From contig JAATFO010000088.1 of NCBI GenBank assembly GCA_015655145.1, positions 1 through 64,000 of the forward strand: a DNA stretch of 64,000 nucleotides, written 5' to 3'. The stretch comes from Enterobacterales bacterium (GTDB lineage Bacteria; Pseudomonadota; Gammaproteobacteria; Enterobacterales; Enterobacteriaceae). Made by a program: the position numbers and the translations under genes. The notes below the pieces were generated by a model, which worked only from the letters and a program-made list of their open reading frames with translations, was not told the origin of the DNA and did not search any database. Below are positions 1 to 9,084 of the stretch, in pieces. The stretch's first letter is position 1, and every line of letters starts with the position of its first letter.

Positions 1-81
1 GCGGGAGGCGAGACTTGAACTCGCACACCTTGCGGCGCCAGAACCTAAATCTGGTGCGTCTACCAATTTCGCCACTCCCGC
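1..81 (-). tRNA. leuW: tRNA-Leu (anticodon UAG), 3' end cut by the window edge
   Basis: Read on the minus strand, the segment starts GCGGGAGTGG and folds as a long-variable-arm tRNA with anticodon TAG in the loop ATTTAGGT. It closely matches E. coli leuW. The acceptor stem pairs GCGGGAG with CTCCCGC; the discriminator base and CCA lie beyond position 1. It sits seven bases downstream of a tRNA-Met gene on the same strand, as in the E. coli metT-leuW-gln tRNA operon, so the rest of that operon is probably just outside the window. Confidence 0.95.
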
Positions 82-88
82 AAAAAGA

Positions 89-165
89 TGGTGGCTACGA
101 CGGGAATCGAACCTGTGACCCCAGCATTATGAGTGCTGTGCTCTAACCAGCTGAGCTACGTAGCC
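89..165 (-). tRNA. metT: tRNA-Met, elongator (anticodon CAU)
   Basis: The minus strand gives a 77-nt cloverleaf starting GGCTACGTAGCTCAG, with anticodon loop CTCATAA, T-arm GGTTCGATTCC and an encoded CCA end. The sequence is the elongator type (metT/metU), not the initiator type: the acceptor stem begins with a G-C pair and the anticodon stem lacks three consecutive G-C pairs. It lies upstream of leuW in the same orientation, so both are probably cut from one tRNA transcript. Confidence 0.95.
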
Positions 166-340
166 ATCTTTTTTCGCGTTACCTTCATCAGCATTGCGGG
201 GCGCATTATGCGTAGTTGACCTGGAAGCGTCAACTAGTTTTTTCCCGTTTCTGGCCTTAAATGCCTTGTTTGTCTGGCTTGTGACCAGCGTGGTGATAAA
301 AGCAACAATTTTTATTTGTAACAGACGTTACCCATAAATG

Positions 341-367
341 AAAACGGGCCAGTAATGGCCCGTTTTT
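341..367 (-). terminator. Rho-independent terminator of asnB
   Basis: Perfect 10-bp inverted repeat AAAACGGGCC / GGCCCGTTTT around a 6-nt loop, 19 bases past the asnB stop codon. On the minus strand the stem ends in a T run. The rest of the interval from 166 to 385 shows no gene. Confidence 0.8.
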
Positions 368-385
368 AATCAGAGAAACAGAGGG

Positions 386-2053
386 TTATTTATACGCGGA
401 CTGGTGAACACCCACGGCACGACCAGAAGGATCATCCATACTTTTAAAGGCTTCATCCCATTCAATGGCTTTGGCTGACGAACAGGCCACGGATGGACCG
501 CCTGGCACGCATTCCGCTGCACTGGGCAGTGGGAATAACTCTTCAAAAATTTCGCGATAAAGCCAGGCTTCTTTTGACGTTGGCGTGTTATACGGGAAAC
601 GAAAATGCGCGGTCTGCAGTTGCAGGTCGGTCACTTGTTTCGCGGCAACTTCTTTTAAGGTGTCAATCCAGCTGTAACCCACGCCGTCAGAAAACTGCTC
701 TTTTTGCCGCCATGCTACGCTTTCTGGCAGATAAGAGGAGAAACACTCACGCAGGATCTGTTTTTCCATTTTCCCGTTGCTGCCACACATTTTATCTTTT
801 GGATTGATACGCATCGCCACATCAAGGAATTTCTTGTCAAGGAAAGGCACGCGCGCTTCCACGCCCCAGGCTGACATTGCTTTGTTGGCGCGTGCACAAT
901 CGTACATGTGCAATGCCAGCAATTTACGCACGTTTTCTTCGTGGAACTCTTTGGCATTTGGCGCCTTATGGAAGTAGAGATAACCGCCAAAGACTTCATC
1001 CGCACCTTCGCCGGAGAGCACCATCTTAATACCCATCGCCTTAATCTTGCGCGACATGAGATACATTGGCGTTGAAGCGCGGATGGTTGTTACATCATAG
1101 GTTTCAATATGATAGATAACATCACGTATCGCATCCAGACCTTCCTGAACAGTGAAATGAATTTCGTGATGCACCGTGCCGAGATAATCGGCAACTTCTT
1201 TGGCGGCCTTCAAATCAGGAGACCCTTCGAGGCCGACGGCAAAAGAGTGTAACTGCGGCCACCAGGCCTCGCTTTGACCCTGGTCTTCAATACGTTTGGC
1301 GGCAAAACGCTTGGTTACTGCGGAGATAATGGATGAGTCAAGCCCACCAGAAAGCAGTACGCCATAAGGGACGTCAGACATCAGGTGACTTTTCACTGAT
1401 TCTTCCAGCGCGTTTTTCAATGCTGTCGCGTCAGTCTCGTTATGTTCTACATTGGCGTATTCCATCCAGTCACGCTGGTAATAACGGTGGATTTCACCGT
1501 CCGTGCTGGAGAGATAACTTCCTGGGGGAAATTCTTTCAGCGTGCGACAAACCGGGACCAGCGCTTTCATTTCTGAAGCAACGTACAGGTTGCCGTGTTC
1601 ATCATTGCCCATATAGAGCGGAATGATGCCAAGATGGTCGCGGCCAATCAGCCAGCTATTTTTCTCACTGTCATAAAGAATAAAGGCAAACATCCCTTGC
1701 AAGTCATCAAGGAAATCGGTGCCTTTTTCCTGGTAGAGCGCGAGGATGACTTCACAGTCAGAACCCGTCTGGAATGCATAGCGATCGCTCAATTCGGCGC
1801 GCAAAGCCTGATGATTATAGATTTCACCGTTAACCGCCAGAACATGGGTATGTGCAGCATTGTACAACGGCTGTGCGCCATTGTTGACGTCAACAATAGA
1901 AAGACGCTCGTGCGCCAGAATGGCATTGTCATCGGCATAAACACCAGACCAGTCAGGGCCACGATGACGCATCAGACGGGAAAGCTCCAGCGCTTTCTTA
2001 CGCAGTTCTGAAGGATCTGTTTTTAGATCCAGCACACCAAATATAGAACACAT
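386..2053 (-). CDS. asnB: Asparagine synthetase B (glutamine-hydrolysing)
   Basis: Makes asparagine from aspartate, ATP and glutamine (or ammonia) in the cytoplasm. The protein has 555 residues (E. coli AsnB has 554). It begins MCSIFG, so after Met removal Cys1 is the nucleophile of the class II glutaminase domain. That domain also shows RHRGPD near residue 30, NGEIYNH near 75 and GSDCE near 98. The synthetase half has the PP-loop SGGLDSS near residue 234, which binds ATP. The gene is complete, follows nagD on the same strand after a 285-bp gap, and ends in its own terminator. The adjacency to nagD and the tRNA operon is the E. coli arrangement. Confidence 0.97.
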   Translation of the reverse strand: MCSIFGVLDLKTDPSELRKKALELSRLMRHRGPDWSGVYADDNAILAHERLSIVDVNNGAQPLYNAAHTHVLAVNGEIYNHQALRAELSDRYAFQTGSDCEVILALYQEKGTDFLDDLQGMFAFILYDSEKNSWLIGRDHLGIIPLYMGNDEHGNLYVASEMKALVPVCRTLKEFPPGSYLSSTDGEIHRYYQRDWMEYANVEHNETDATALKNALEESVKSHLMSDVPYGVLLSGGLDSSIISAVTKRFAAKRIEDQGQSEAWWPQLHSFAVGLEGSPDLKAAKEVADYLGTVHHEIHFTVQEGLDAIRDVIYHIETYDVTTIRASTPMYLMSRKIKAMGIKMVLSGEGADEVFGGYLYFHKAPNAKEFHEENVRKLLALHMYDCARANKAMSAWGVEARVPFLDKKFLDVAMRINPKDKMCGSNGKMEKQILRECFSSYLPESVAWRQKEQFSDGVGYSWIDTLKEVAAKQVTDLQLQTAHFRFPYNTPTSKEAWLYREIFEELFPLPSAAECVPGGPSVACSSAKAIEWDEAFKSMDDPSGRAVGVHQSAYK

Positions 2054-2338
2054 AACAGACTCCCTAACGGCTCACCTTGCGGTGATGTTTCTTTGACGGA
2101 TGTTGCATGGGCAACGGCATACGTTGCGTGATGTATAAGAAAATGCGCTATTTCATGTTGGTGATACAAGTGATTTAGTTTTTTTATGATAAAAACTTTA
2201 TTGACTTGGATAATTATTGATGAATATTCATTTTTTGATGGCAAACATTGTGGGATCTGCAAAAAAAACAAAAAAGAGAACAAAAGTTGAGCAGGGTTGT
2301 TCCGGGCGACCTCGACAGCGATGCCCGGGTTTGCACTT
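2054..2338. other. Intergenic region upstream of asnB
   Basis: 285 bp between the nagD stop and the asnB start. The middle (about 2150-2280) is AT-rich with A and T runs and is the likely asnB promoter region, read on the minus strand. No palindrome strong enough to assign a regulator was found, and no short reading frame with a good ribosome site. Confidence 0.5.
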
Positions 2339-3091
2339 TCAGAGAATGTCAATATCGGCAACAGAGGGGTAGATCCAACTGGGGCGGAACGGCATGCTAT
2401 CAATGTCGTTAAGTGTCGAAACGCCGGATAATACCAAAATAGTTTCGAGCCCAGCCTGAAAACCCGCCAGGATATCGGTCCGCAAATTATCCCCGACGAT
2501 GACCGTTTCTTCAGAATGGGCCTGCATCTTATTGAGCGCTGCGCGGATAATCCATGGGCTGGGTTTACCAACGTAGAAGGGTTTGCGGCCCGCAATTTTT
2601 TCAATACCGGCACAAAGCGCCCCACAGGCGGGAGAGAAGCCGCGACCGTGAGTATCCGGATTGGTGGCGATAAAACGCGCGCCGTTCGCCACAAAGAATG
2701 CGGCTTTATGCATCATTTCCCAGTTGAAAGAACGCGTTTCACCGACGATAACAAAATCAGGATTGATATCAGTGATGGTAAAACCGGCTTTATATAATTC
2801 ATGGATCAGGGCGCCTTCACCCACAACATAGACTTTTTTACCCTCCTGGCGCCGCAGAAAATCCGCTGTTGCCATTGCTGAGGTGTAAAACAGACTCTCC
2901 TGTACATCAATACCGGCGGAGATAAAACGGTTGGCTAAATCCTGTGGGGTCTGGGAAGGGTAGTTAGTCAGAATCACCAACGACAGACCTTTTTCCAGCA
3001 AGCGGTGCAGAAACTCGCTGGCGCCGGGGACGGCAGTATTGTCGTGCATTAGCACGCCATCAATATCACAAATTACGTTTTTTAGGCTCAT
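2339..3091 (-). CDS. nagD: UMP phosphatase, HAD family (NagD/UmpH)
   Basis: Haloacid dehalogenase-family phosphatase that prefers UMP and other nucleoside monophosphates, thought to limit UMP build-up. It has 250 residues, exactly the E. coli length. Motif I DIDGV gives nucleophile Asp9 and acid/base Asp11. Motif II is the serine/threonine of LTNYPS near 43. The lysine of YVGKPSPW is near 172, and the metal-binding motif GDNLRTD is near 200. It is the last gene of nagBACD, 41 bp after nagC, although its activity has no obvious link to amino-sugar use. It should be co-transcribed with nagB under NagC control. Confidence 0.96.
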   Translation of the reverse strand: MSLKNVICDIDGVLMHDNTAVPGASEFLHRLLEKGLSLVILTNYPSQTPQDLANRFISAGIDVQESLFYTSAMATADFLRRQEGKKVYVVGEGALIHELYKAGFTITDINPDFVIVGETRSFNWEMMHKAAFFVANGARFIATNPDTHGRGFSPACGALCAGIEKIAGRKPFYVGKPSPWIIRAALNKMQAHSEETVIVGDNLRTDILAGFQAGLETILVLSGVSTLNDIDSMPFRPSWIYPSVADIDIL

Positions 3092-3132
3092 AGGCGTATC
3101 CAGAAAGCCCGCAGGGGCGGCGGGTCAGGGCG

Positions 3133-4353
3133 TCATTCTCCCAGAAGGTGTTGTAACAGAATGCCGTTTAGCATTGCGCGTTTTGCGAGAGCAAAAGCGC
3201 CAATCGCTGAACGATGGTCGAGTTCAGAACCAACAACGGGCAGGTTTTTACGAAATGCGTTTAATACTTGCCGGTTTATACAGCCTTCAATAACCGGAAG
3301 TAGTATCTTTTCTGCTTCGGTAATTTCACCGGCAATGACTACTTTTTGTGGATTAAACAGGTTAATCGCAATTGCAATCGCCTTACCAAGATAGCGACCA
3401 ACATATTCAATGACTTCACAAGCCAGTGGGTCGCCGTGATTGGCGGCTTTACAGATCGCGTGAATCTGGCAATCGTCAAGGCTCAGGGCGCTGGGATAAC
3501 CCTGAGTGAGAAGATGGCGCACGCGATGTTCAATTGCACTGTTGGCGGCTATTGTCTCCAGGCAGCCAAAATTACCACAGTGACAGCGTTCACCCAGCGG
3601 ATCTACCTGAATATGACCGATTTCACCCACATTACCGTTACTGCCAAGAAAGATGCGCCCATTGGTGATAATGCCGGCGCCGGTACCACGATGAACACGC
3701 ACCAATATTGAGTCGGCGCAGTCGCGGGATGCACCGAAATAGTGCTCAGCCAGCGCCAGACTACGGATATCATGGCCCACGAAACTGGTTACCCTGAAGC
3801 GTTTTTCAAGGTGTTCGACCAGGCTCCAGTTATTGACATTAATATGCGGCATATAGCGGATAATACCGTTATGCGGATCGACCAGGCCCGGCAGGATCAC
3901 GGCAATCGCAATCAGTTCGCGTATTTTACGCTGATGCGTTTCCTGAAAGTGGAAAATCGCAGTGAATAACGCATTTTCCAGCATCTCCTGTGTACGTTCC
4001 GGTAATGGATAATGCTCTTCGGCAAGCGATTTGCCGCTCAAATCAAACAAGGTTACCGTAGCGTCATTGCGACCAAGGCGCACACCAATGGTATGGAAAC
4101 CCCGAGTTTCTGTAATGATAGAGATGGCGCGGCGTCCACCGGTTGAGGCTTGTTGCTCGACTTCTTTGATCAGCCCGCGTTCAATCAACTGGCGGGTGAT
4201 TTTAGTGACACTGGCGGGTGCAAGCTGGCTGAGCTCCGCAATCTGGATCCGTGAAATCGGCCCTTTGCGGTCAATAAGTCGATAAACGGCAGCACCGTTA
4301 AGCTGTTTTACGAGATCGACATTGCCGATTTGTGTTTGGCCGCCAGTGGTCAT
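3133..4353 (-). CDS. nagC: NagC, GlcNAc-6-phosphate-responsive repressor (ROK family)
   Basis: Transcriptional repressor of the amino-sugar regulon; GlcNAc-6-P is the inducer. It has 406 residues, as in E. coli. A winged helix-turn-helix spans about residues 32-64. The ROK sugar-binding domain follows, with the zinc cluster His247, Cys257, Cys259 and Cys264 (CHCGNFGC). It starts 7 bp after the nagA stop, so it is translated from the nag operon mRNA and autoregulated with it. Two palindromes resembling its operators lie between nagB and nagE in this window. In E. coli NagC also activates glmUS, so retention of an intact repressor says nothing by itself about which sugars are used. Confidence 0.97.
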   Translation of the reverse strand: MTTGGQTQIGNVDLVKQLNGAAVYRLIDRKGPISRIQIAELSQLAPASVTKITRQLIERGLIKEVEQQASTGGRRAISIITETRGFHTIGVRLGRNDATVTLFDLSGKSLAEEHYPLPERTQEMLENALFTAIFHFQETHQRKIRELIAIAVILPGLVDPHNGIIRYMPHINVNNWSLVEHLEKRFRVTSFVGHDIRSLALAEHYFGASRDCADSILVRVHRGTGAGIITNGRIFLGSNGNVGEIGHIQVDPLGERCHCGNFGCLETIAANSAIEHRVRHLLTQGYPSALSLDDCQIHAICKAANHGDPLACEVIEYVGRYLGKAIAIAINLFNPQKVVIAGEITEAEKILLPVIEGCINRQVLNAFRKNLPVVGSELDHRSAIGAFALAKRAMLNGILLQHLLGE

Positions 4354-4360
4354 TCAGTGA

Positions 4361-5509
4361 TTACTCGCTTAGAACTTCGTTACCATTAACGAGAGTCTTG
4401 ATAATGTGATAATCGCGGGTAAAGACCGTTAGATTGGCGATTTTACCGGCTTCAATGGAACCTAATTGTTGTTCTACTCCGATGGCGCGAGCAGGATACA
4501 GTGTGGCCATGCGCAGCACTTCGTCCAACGAAATGCCGAGATGTTCGACGCCGTTTCGTACCGCTTCGATCATCGTCAGCGCAGAACCACTGAGTGTGCC
4601 ATGTTCGTCAACACACAACCCATCGCGATAGTATATTGTTTTTCCAGCAAAAATAAACTGGTCAATGTTTGCCCCCGCCGCCGCTGTGGCATCGGTCACC
4701 AGAATGAGCTTGTCATGTTTGATCCGTTTTGTGTTGCGGATATTGGCGTAATGAACATGTAAGCCATCAGCAATAATACCGCACCAGACGTCAGGTGAGT
4801 CCAGTACCGCACCGATCAAACCGGGTTCGCGCCCTACCAGTGCTGGCATCGCATTATAAAGATGGGTGGCAAAACTGACGCCCGCATTGATACCTTTTTT
4901 GGCTTCATTATACGTGGCGTTGGAGTGTCCGGCAGAAACAACGATACCCGCCGCTTTTAATTGCTGTATCACCTCTTCCCCGGCCATTTCGGGGGCAAGT
5001 GTTACCAGGCTAATCACGTCAGCATTTTCACAGAGAAAATTAACCAGTTCCGGCTCGGGTTTACGGATAAGATCCGGGTTGTGAGTGCCTTTTTTGGCGA
5101 TATTTAACCACGGGCCTTCCAGATGCAAGCCCAACGCCTGATACTTATTCTGTGCCAGATAAGCGCGCATGACTTCTACCGCGCGTTTCATCAGCGCATC
5201 GGTGCTGGTAATCAGTGTGGGTAAAAAACAGGTGCAGCCTGACTTCTCATTCGTCTTCTGCATAACCGTGAGGGTTTCAACGCTGATGGCGTTAATATCG
5301 TCATTGAATTGTACGCCACCGCAGCCGTTAAGCTGGAGATCAATAAATCCCGGCGCAATGATTGCACCGCCCACATCATGTATTTCAGCATCGGCAGGCA
5401 CGTCGGACAAAAGACAAACGCGCTCAATTAACCCGTCAGCAATAACAACGGCATGATGATCCAGAATGTCATGGCCGGTGAAGATACGGCCATTGGTAAG
5501 TGCATACAT
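4361..5509 (-). CDS. nagA: N-acetylglucosamine-6-phosphate deacetylase
   Basis: Hydrolyses GlcNAc-6-P to glucosamine-6-P and acetate, the first committed step after PTS uptake. The start was set at the ATG giving MYALTNGR because a GGGAGA ribosome site precedes it and it yields 382 residues, the E. coli length; an upstream ATG would add 13 residues without family support. In this numbering the known metal and catalytic residues all fall in place: Glu131, His195, His216 and Asp273. It is the second gene of nagBACD. The 143-bp nagB-nagA gap contains short repeated CAGTGACG elements but no terminator with a T tract. Confidence 0.97.
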   Translation of the reverse strand: MYALTNGRIFTGHDILDHHAVVIADGLIERVCLLSDVPADAEIHDVGGAIIAPGFIDLQLNGCGGVQFNDDINAISVETLTVMQKTNEKSGCTCFLPTLITSTDALMKRAVEVMRAYLAQNKYQALGLHLEGPWLNIAKKGTHNPDLIRKPEPELVNFLCENADVISLVTLAPEMAGEEVIQQLKAAGIVVSAGHSNATYNEAKKGINAGVSFATHLYNAMPALVGREPGLIGAVLDSPDVWCGIIADGLHVHYANIRNTKRIKHDKLILVTDATAAAGANIDQFIFAGKTIYYRDGLCVDEHGTLSGSALTMIEAVRNGVEHLGISLDEVLRMATLYPARAIGVEQQLGSIEAGKIANLTVFTRDYHIIKTLVNGNEVLSE

Positions 5510-5652
5510 GATACTTTTCTCCCGGCGCTTCTGACCTGCATCTGTCACTCACCGCGTCGGGCGCAGGAACCCTCAACGCCGGTGTTGTCGACAGTGACGA
5601 AACATCGCCTTTCGCCACAGTGACGCTGTTGTCAGACAGCGGACCAAATATA

Positions 5653-6453
5653 TTAAATATCTTTTATATTTTCCGCTTCCATTTCACGAAAATATTTCAC
5701 TGTTTTTACCTTAAGCTCCATAGTGGCGGGCTCATCACAGACCATCACTGATTTTGCATGAAGCTGCAGACAACTGATGGTCCACATGTGATTAACGTTC
5801 CCTTCTACGGCAGCCTGCAGTGCCTGTGCTTTGACATGGCCGGTAACCAAAATCATCACTTCTTCAGCATCCAGTAGCGTACCGATACCGACGGTTAATG
5901 CATATTTGGGAACCTGATTAACATCGCCGTCGAAGAAGCGCGAATTCGCTACGCGGGTATCGTGTGTCAGTGTTTTGATACGGGTACGCGATGCCAAAGA
6001 CGATGCTGGCTCGTTGAACGCAATGTGGCCATCATTGCCCACGCCACCCATAAACAGATGGATTTTACCCAGAGCCCGAATTTTTTCTTCGTACTGACGA
6101 CATTCTGCATCGATATCGCTGGCATTGCCATTGAGAAGATGAATATTTTCAGCCGGAATATCAACATGATCAAAGAAATTACGGTGCATAAAACTGTAGT
6201 AGCTTTCCGGGTGCTCTTTTGGCAGGCCGACATATTCATCCATATTAAATGTCATCACATGTCTGAAGCTGACCTGGCCTGCTTTATGCATATCAACCAA
6301 ATGCTTGTAGGCTTCCAGCGGTGTACTGCCTGTAGGCAGACCCAGCACGAAGGGGCGATCAGCGGTGGGTTTGAATGCATTGATGCGATTGACGATATGA
6401 CGTGCGGCCCATTTGCCGACCTGAGTCGGATTAGCCAGAGGAATCAGTCTCAT
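5653..6453 (-). CDS. nagB: Glucosamine-6-phosphate deaminase
   Basis: Converts glucosamine-6-P to fructose-6-P and ammonia, feeding glycolysis. It has 266 residues, identical in length to the E. coli enzyme. The active-site residues Asp72 (MDEY), Asp141, His143 and Glu148 (DGHIAFNEP) are all present. The ribosome site GAGG lies about six bases before the ATG. It is the first gene of nagBACD and diverges from nagE across a 447-bp control region. Expression should be repressed by NagC and induced when GlcNAc-6-P accumulates. Confidence 0.97.
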   Translation of the reverse strand: MRLIPLANPTQVGKWAARHIVNRINAFKPTADRPFVLGLPTGSTPLEAYKHLVDMHKAGQVSFRHVMTFNMDEYVGLPKEHPESYYSFMHRNFFDHVDIPAENIHLLNGNASDIDAECRQYEEKIRALGKIHLFMGGVGNDGHIAFNEPASSLASRTRIKTLTHDTRVANSRFFDGDVNQVPKYALTVGIGTLLDAEEVMILVTGHVKAQALQAAVEGNVNHMWTISCLQLHAKSVMVCDEPATMELKVKTVKYFREMEAENIKDI

Positions 6454-6675
6454 GTTTTACCTCGTTTAAGCAGAAGAGAAGCAGGGTAAGACGATTTTTA
6501 CTATTTGAACCCGTCATCTTTCATGTTGCCGGCGCATGTTTGACTGAATCGTTGATGCGTTAAAAGCACACCTGAATTCGCTCACGCACCACCGTCCTGC
6601 AACGAAAAATCCATGGGGCTATACTTAAGCGTAACGCGACATTAATCATCACAACAGGAGAAAAAATCGTCTTGA

Positions 6676-6694
6676 TATTTTGTATCTTAAAATA
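6676..6694. promoter_or_regulatory. Putative NagC operator, nagB side
   Basis: TATTTT, seven bases, then AAAATA: a near-symmetric element matching the E. coli NagC consensus shape (AT-rich arms around a variable centre). Centre at 6685. Confidence 0.6.
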
Positions 6695-6768
6695 AGTTTA
6701 TGGCGATAGCCAGGGTTGTGTTAAGAATGATGTGTCATTTGGTGATATCACCCGCATAATTAACGGTT

Positions 6769-6789
6769 TTAATTTGCGAAGCGAATTAA
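6769..6789. promoter_or_regulatory. Putative NagC operator, nagE side
   Basis: TTAATTTGCG followed by AAGCGAATTAA forms an imperfect palindrome with the TTAATT...CGC core typical of high-affinity NagC sites in front of nagE. Centre at 6779, about nine helical turns from the other site. Confidence 0.65.
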
Positions 6790-6900
6790 TTTACTTTTAC
6801 ACTGCGCCGGTGGTGTGTACAGTCATCATGTAATCTGAAGAGTGTGATAATAAAATAAAACAACTTCAGACGCTGTTACAGTTCTGATAGGGGGATGAAG

Positions 6901-8931
6901 GTGAATATTCTTAGCTATTTGCAAAAGGTTGGGCGCGCTCTTATGGTGCCGGTGGCAACATTACCCGCCGCCGCAATCCTGATGGGCGTGGGGTATTGGA
7001 TCGATCCTGATAGCTGGGGTGCCGGTAATGCATTAGCGGCGCTCTTTATTAAATCAGGCTCAGCCATTATTGATAATATGTCGGTGTTGTTTGCTATTGG
7101 CGTTGCATATGGCATGTCGAAAGATAAAGATGGCGCGGCGGCCCTGACCGGGTTTGTCGGTTTTCTTGTCGTCACAACCCTGTGTTCGCCTGCTGCCGTG
7201 TCGATGATCCAGAAAATGCCGCTGGACCAGGTTCCGGCCGCATTTGGTAAGATCAATAACCAGTTTGTGGGGATTCTGGTCGGTATTCTCTCAGCTGAAG
7301 TGTATAACCGCTTCAGTCATGTTGAGTTACCGAAAGCCCTCTCATTCTTCAGTGGTCGTCGTCTGGTACCGATACTGGTTTCCTTTCTGATGATTTTGGT
7401 GGCCTTTATTCTGATGTATATCTGGCCGGTGATTTTTGGCGGGCTGGTGAGCTTCGGTGAACACCTGCAGAAACTGGGATCGGTCGGTGCTGGGATCTAC
7501 GCATTCTTTAACCGTTTGCTGATTCCGGTTGGTTTGCACCACGCGCTGAACTCGGTATTCTGGTTTGATGTCGCAGGCATCAACGATATTCCCAATTTCC
7601 TCGGTGGGGCGCAGTCTATTGAGAGCGGTAAAGGTATCGTGGGGATCACCGGGCGCTATCAGGCGGGTTTTTTCCCGATTATGATGTTCGGCTTGCCGGG
7701 CGCAGCGCTGGCCATTTATCAGTGTGCCCGCCCGGAGAATCGTGCCAAAGTCGGCGGGATCATGGTGGCGGCAGCATTTGCGTCATTTTTCACCGGTATC
7801 ACCGAGCCGCTGGAATTCTCTTTCATGTTTGTGGCGCCGGTACTGTATGTTATCCACGCGTTCCTGACGGGCGTCTCCATCTTTATCGCCGCGAGTATGC
7901 ACTGGATTGCCGGTTTCGGTTTTAGTGCCGGCCTGGTCGACCTGGTGCTCTCGACGCGTAACCCGCTTGCGACCCACTGGTACATGTTAATCCCGCAAGG
8001 GCTGGTGTTCTTCGTTATCTACTATGTCGTGTTCCGTTTCACTATCAAAAAATTCAATCTCATGACGCCGGGCCGCGAACTGACGGTTTCCGGTGATGAA
8101 AGCGATGGTTATGACGTTAATATTGATAACAACGGTAATGGCGAATCGGCAACGGAATCGCTGGCGCGGCGTTACATCAGCGCCGTGGGTGGCTCTGATA
8201 ACCTGACCCAGATTGATGCCTGTATTACCCGCTTGCGTTTAAATGTGCAAGACTCCGCCAACGTTAACGAGTCGGTGGCAAAACGGCTGGGTGCTTCGGG
8301 GGTAATTCGCCTGAACAAGCAAAGTGTGCAAATCATCGTGGGGACACGGGCTGAGTCCATTGCTTCCGCGATGAAAAGCATACTGGCAAAAGGCCCGGTG
8401 GCGGCGGCAAATAGTGCGGTAGCCGCTCAGCCACAATCGAAAGTCGTTGCGCCGGGTGTTGCTAAAGGCAGTATTATCGCTACGTTGGTGGCGCCAGTCA
8501 GCGGTGAAGTGGTTGCCATTGAAAATGTGCCGGATGATGCATTCGCCAGTAAAGCGGTGGGTGATGGGTTGGCCATAAAACCGACGGATAACACGGTAGT
8601 GGCGCCGATCAGCGGTACGGTGGTTAAAATCTTTACCACCAATCACGCTTTTTGTCTGGAAAGTGATGATGGTGTGGAAATTGTGGTGCACATGGGGCTG
8701 GATACCGTTTCGCTGGAAGGTCAGGGCTTTAAACGGTTGGTTGAAGAGGGTGCTGTTGTTACCGCCGGTCAGCCTATCCTGGAGATGGACCTGGTGTTCC
8801 TTAATACACATGCGCGCTCAATGATAAGCCCGGTGGTTGTCAGTAATATTGATGATTTCAGTGGGTTGAATTTGCTGGCGAGTGGTCATGTAGTTGCCGG
8901 TCAGACGCCACTGTACGAAATTAAAGGGTAA
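6901..8931 (+). CDS. nagE: PTS N-acetylglucosamine transporter, fused EIICBA
   Basis: Imports and phosphorylates GlcNAc at the inner membrane. The start chosen is GTG at 6901 (reads VNILSYLQ) because AGGGGG at 6889-6894 is six bases upstream; an ATG at 6895 is only one base from that site. The protein has 676 residues. The EIIC membrane domain covers about 1-385, with the conserved GITEPLEF loop near 300. The EIIB phospho-cysteine lies in DACITRL (Cys441). The EIIA domain follows a linker and carries the phospho-histidine in VVHMGLDT (His597). The N-terminal EIIC region is longer than in E. coli NagE. It should be repressed by NagC with nagB. Confidence 0.95.
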   Translation: MNILSYLQKVGRALMVPVATLPAAAILMGVGYWIDPDSWGAGNALAALFIKSGSAIIDNMSVLFAIGVAYGMSKDKDGAAALTGFVGFLVVTTLCSPAAVSMIQKMPLDQVPAAFGKINNQFVGILVGILSAEVYNRFSHVELPKALSFFSGRRLVPILVSFLMILVAFILMYIWPVIFGGLVSFGEHLQKLGSVGAGIYAFFNRLLIPVGLHHALNSVFWFDVAGINDIPNFLGGAQSIESGKGIVGITGRYQAGFFPIMMFGLPGAALAIYQCARPENRAKVGGIMVAAAFASFFTGITEPLEFSFMFVAPVLYVIHAFLTGVSIFIAASMHWIAGFGFSAGLVDLVLSTRNPLATHWYMLIPQGLVFFVIYYVVFRFTIKKFNLMTPGRELTVSGDESDGYDVNIDNNGNGESATESLARRYISAVGGSDNLTQIDACITRLRLNVQDSANVNESVAKRLGASGVIRLNKQSVQIIVGTRAESIASAMKSILAKGPVAAANSAVAAQPQSKVVAPGVAKGSIIATLVAPVSGEVVAIENVPDDAFASKAVGDGLAIKPTDNTVVAPISGTVVKIFTTNHAFCLESDDGVEIVVHMGLDTVSLEGQGFKRLVEEGAVVTAGQPILEMDLVFLNTHARSMISPVVVSNIDDFSGLNLLASGHVVAGQTPLYEIKG

Positions 8932-8952
8932 TTTTTGTCTTGTTGATAATCA

Positions 8953-8981
8953 AGGGCAGGCACGATTCCTGCCCTTTTTTC
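8953..8981 (+). terminator. Rho-independent terminator of nagE
   Basis: AAGGGCAGG / CCTGCCCTT stem with a 7-nt loop, ending in six Ts, 21 bp after the nagE stop. Confidence 0.9.
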
Positions 8982-9084
8982 TGCCCGTCAGCTAACAAAC
9001 GGTTGTTTCCCCCCGTCGCTTTGTGGATCATATCCGTTATTTCGTGGTTTACATCACCAGACATTACGTGTTGAGGAAATTAAG

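Larger units (their letters stand above)
6454..6900. promoter_or_regulatory. Divergent nagB/nagE control region
   Basis: Non-coding spacer between nagB (minus) and nagE (plus). It holds two AT-rich palindromes that fit NagC operators, annotated separately, centred about 94 bp apart. In E. coli two NagC sites of similar spacing flank the promoters and form a repression loop. No CRP site of good quality was found, although catabolite control is known for this operon in E. coli. GGTGATATCACC near 6741-6752 is a perfect palindrome of unknown meaning. Confidence 0.7.

Noticed and set aside
493-807. Open frames opposite asnB and many similar frames opposite other genes
   Set aside because: They lie wholly antisense to, or out of phase with, conserved genes, have no ribosome site and no recognisable protein.
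2023-2694. Long minus-strand frame across the asnB start and nagD
   Set aside because: It overlaps nagD out of phase; the 3' part runs through non-coding DNA with no family match.
6741-6752. GGTGATATCACC palindrome in the nagB/nagE region as a CRP site
   Set aside because: CRP sites need TGTGA and TCACA separated by six bases; here the arms are adjacent.
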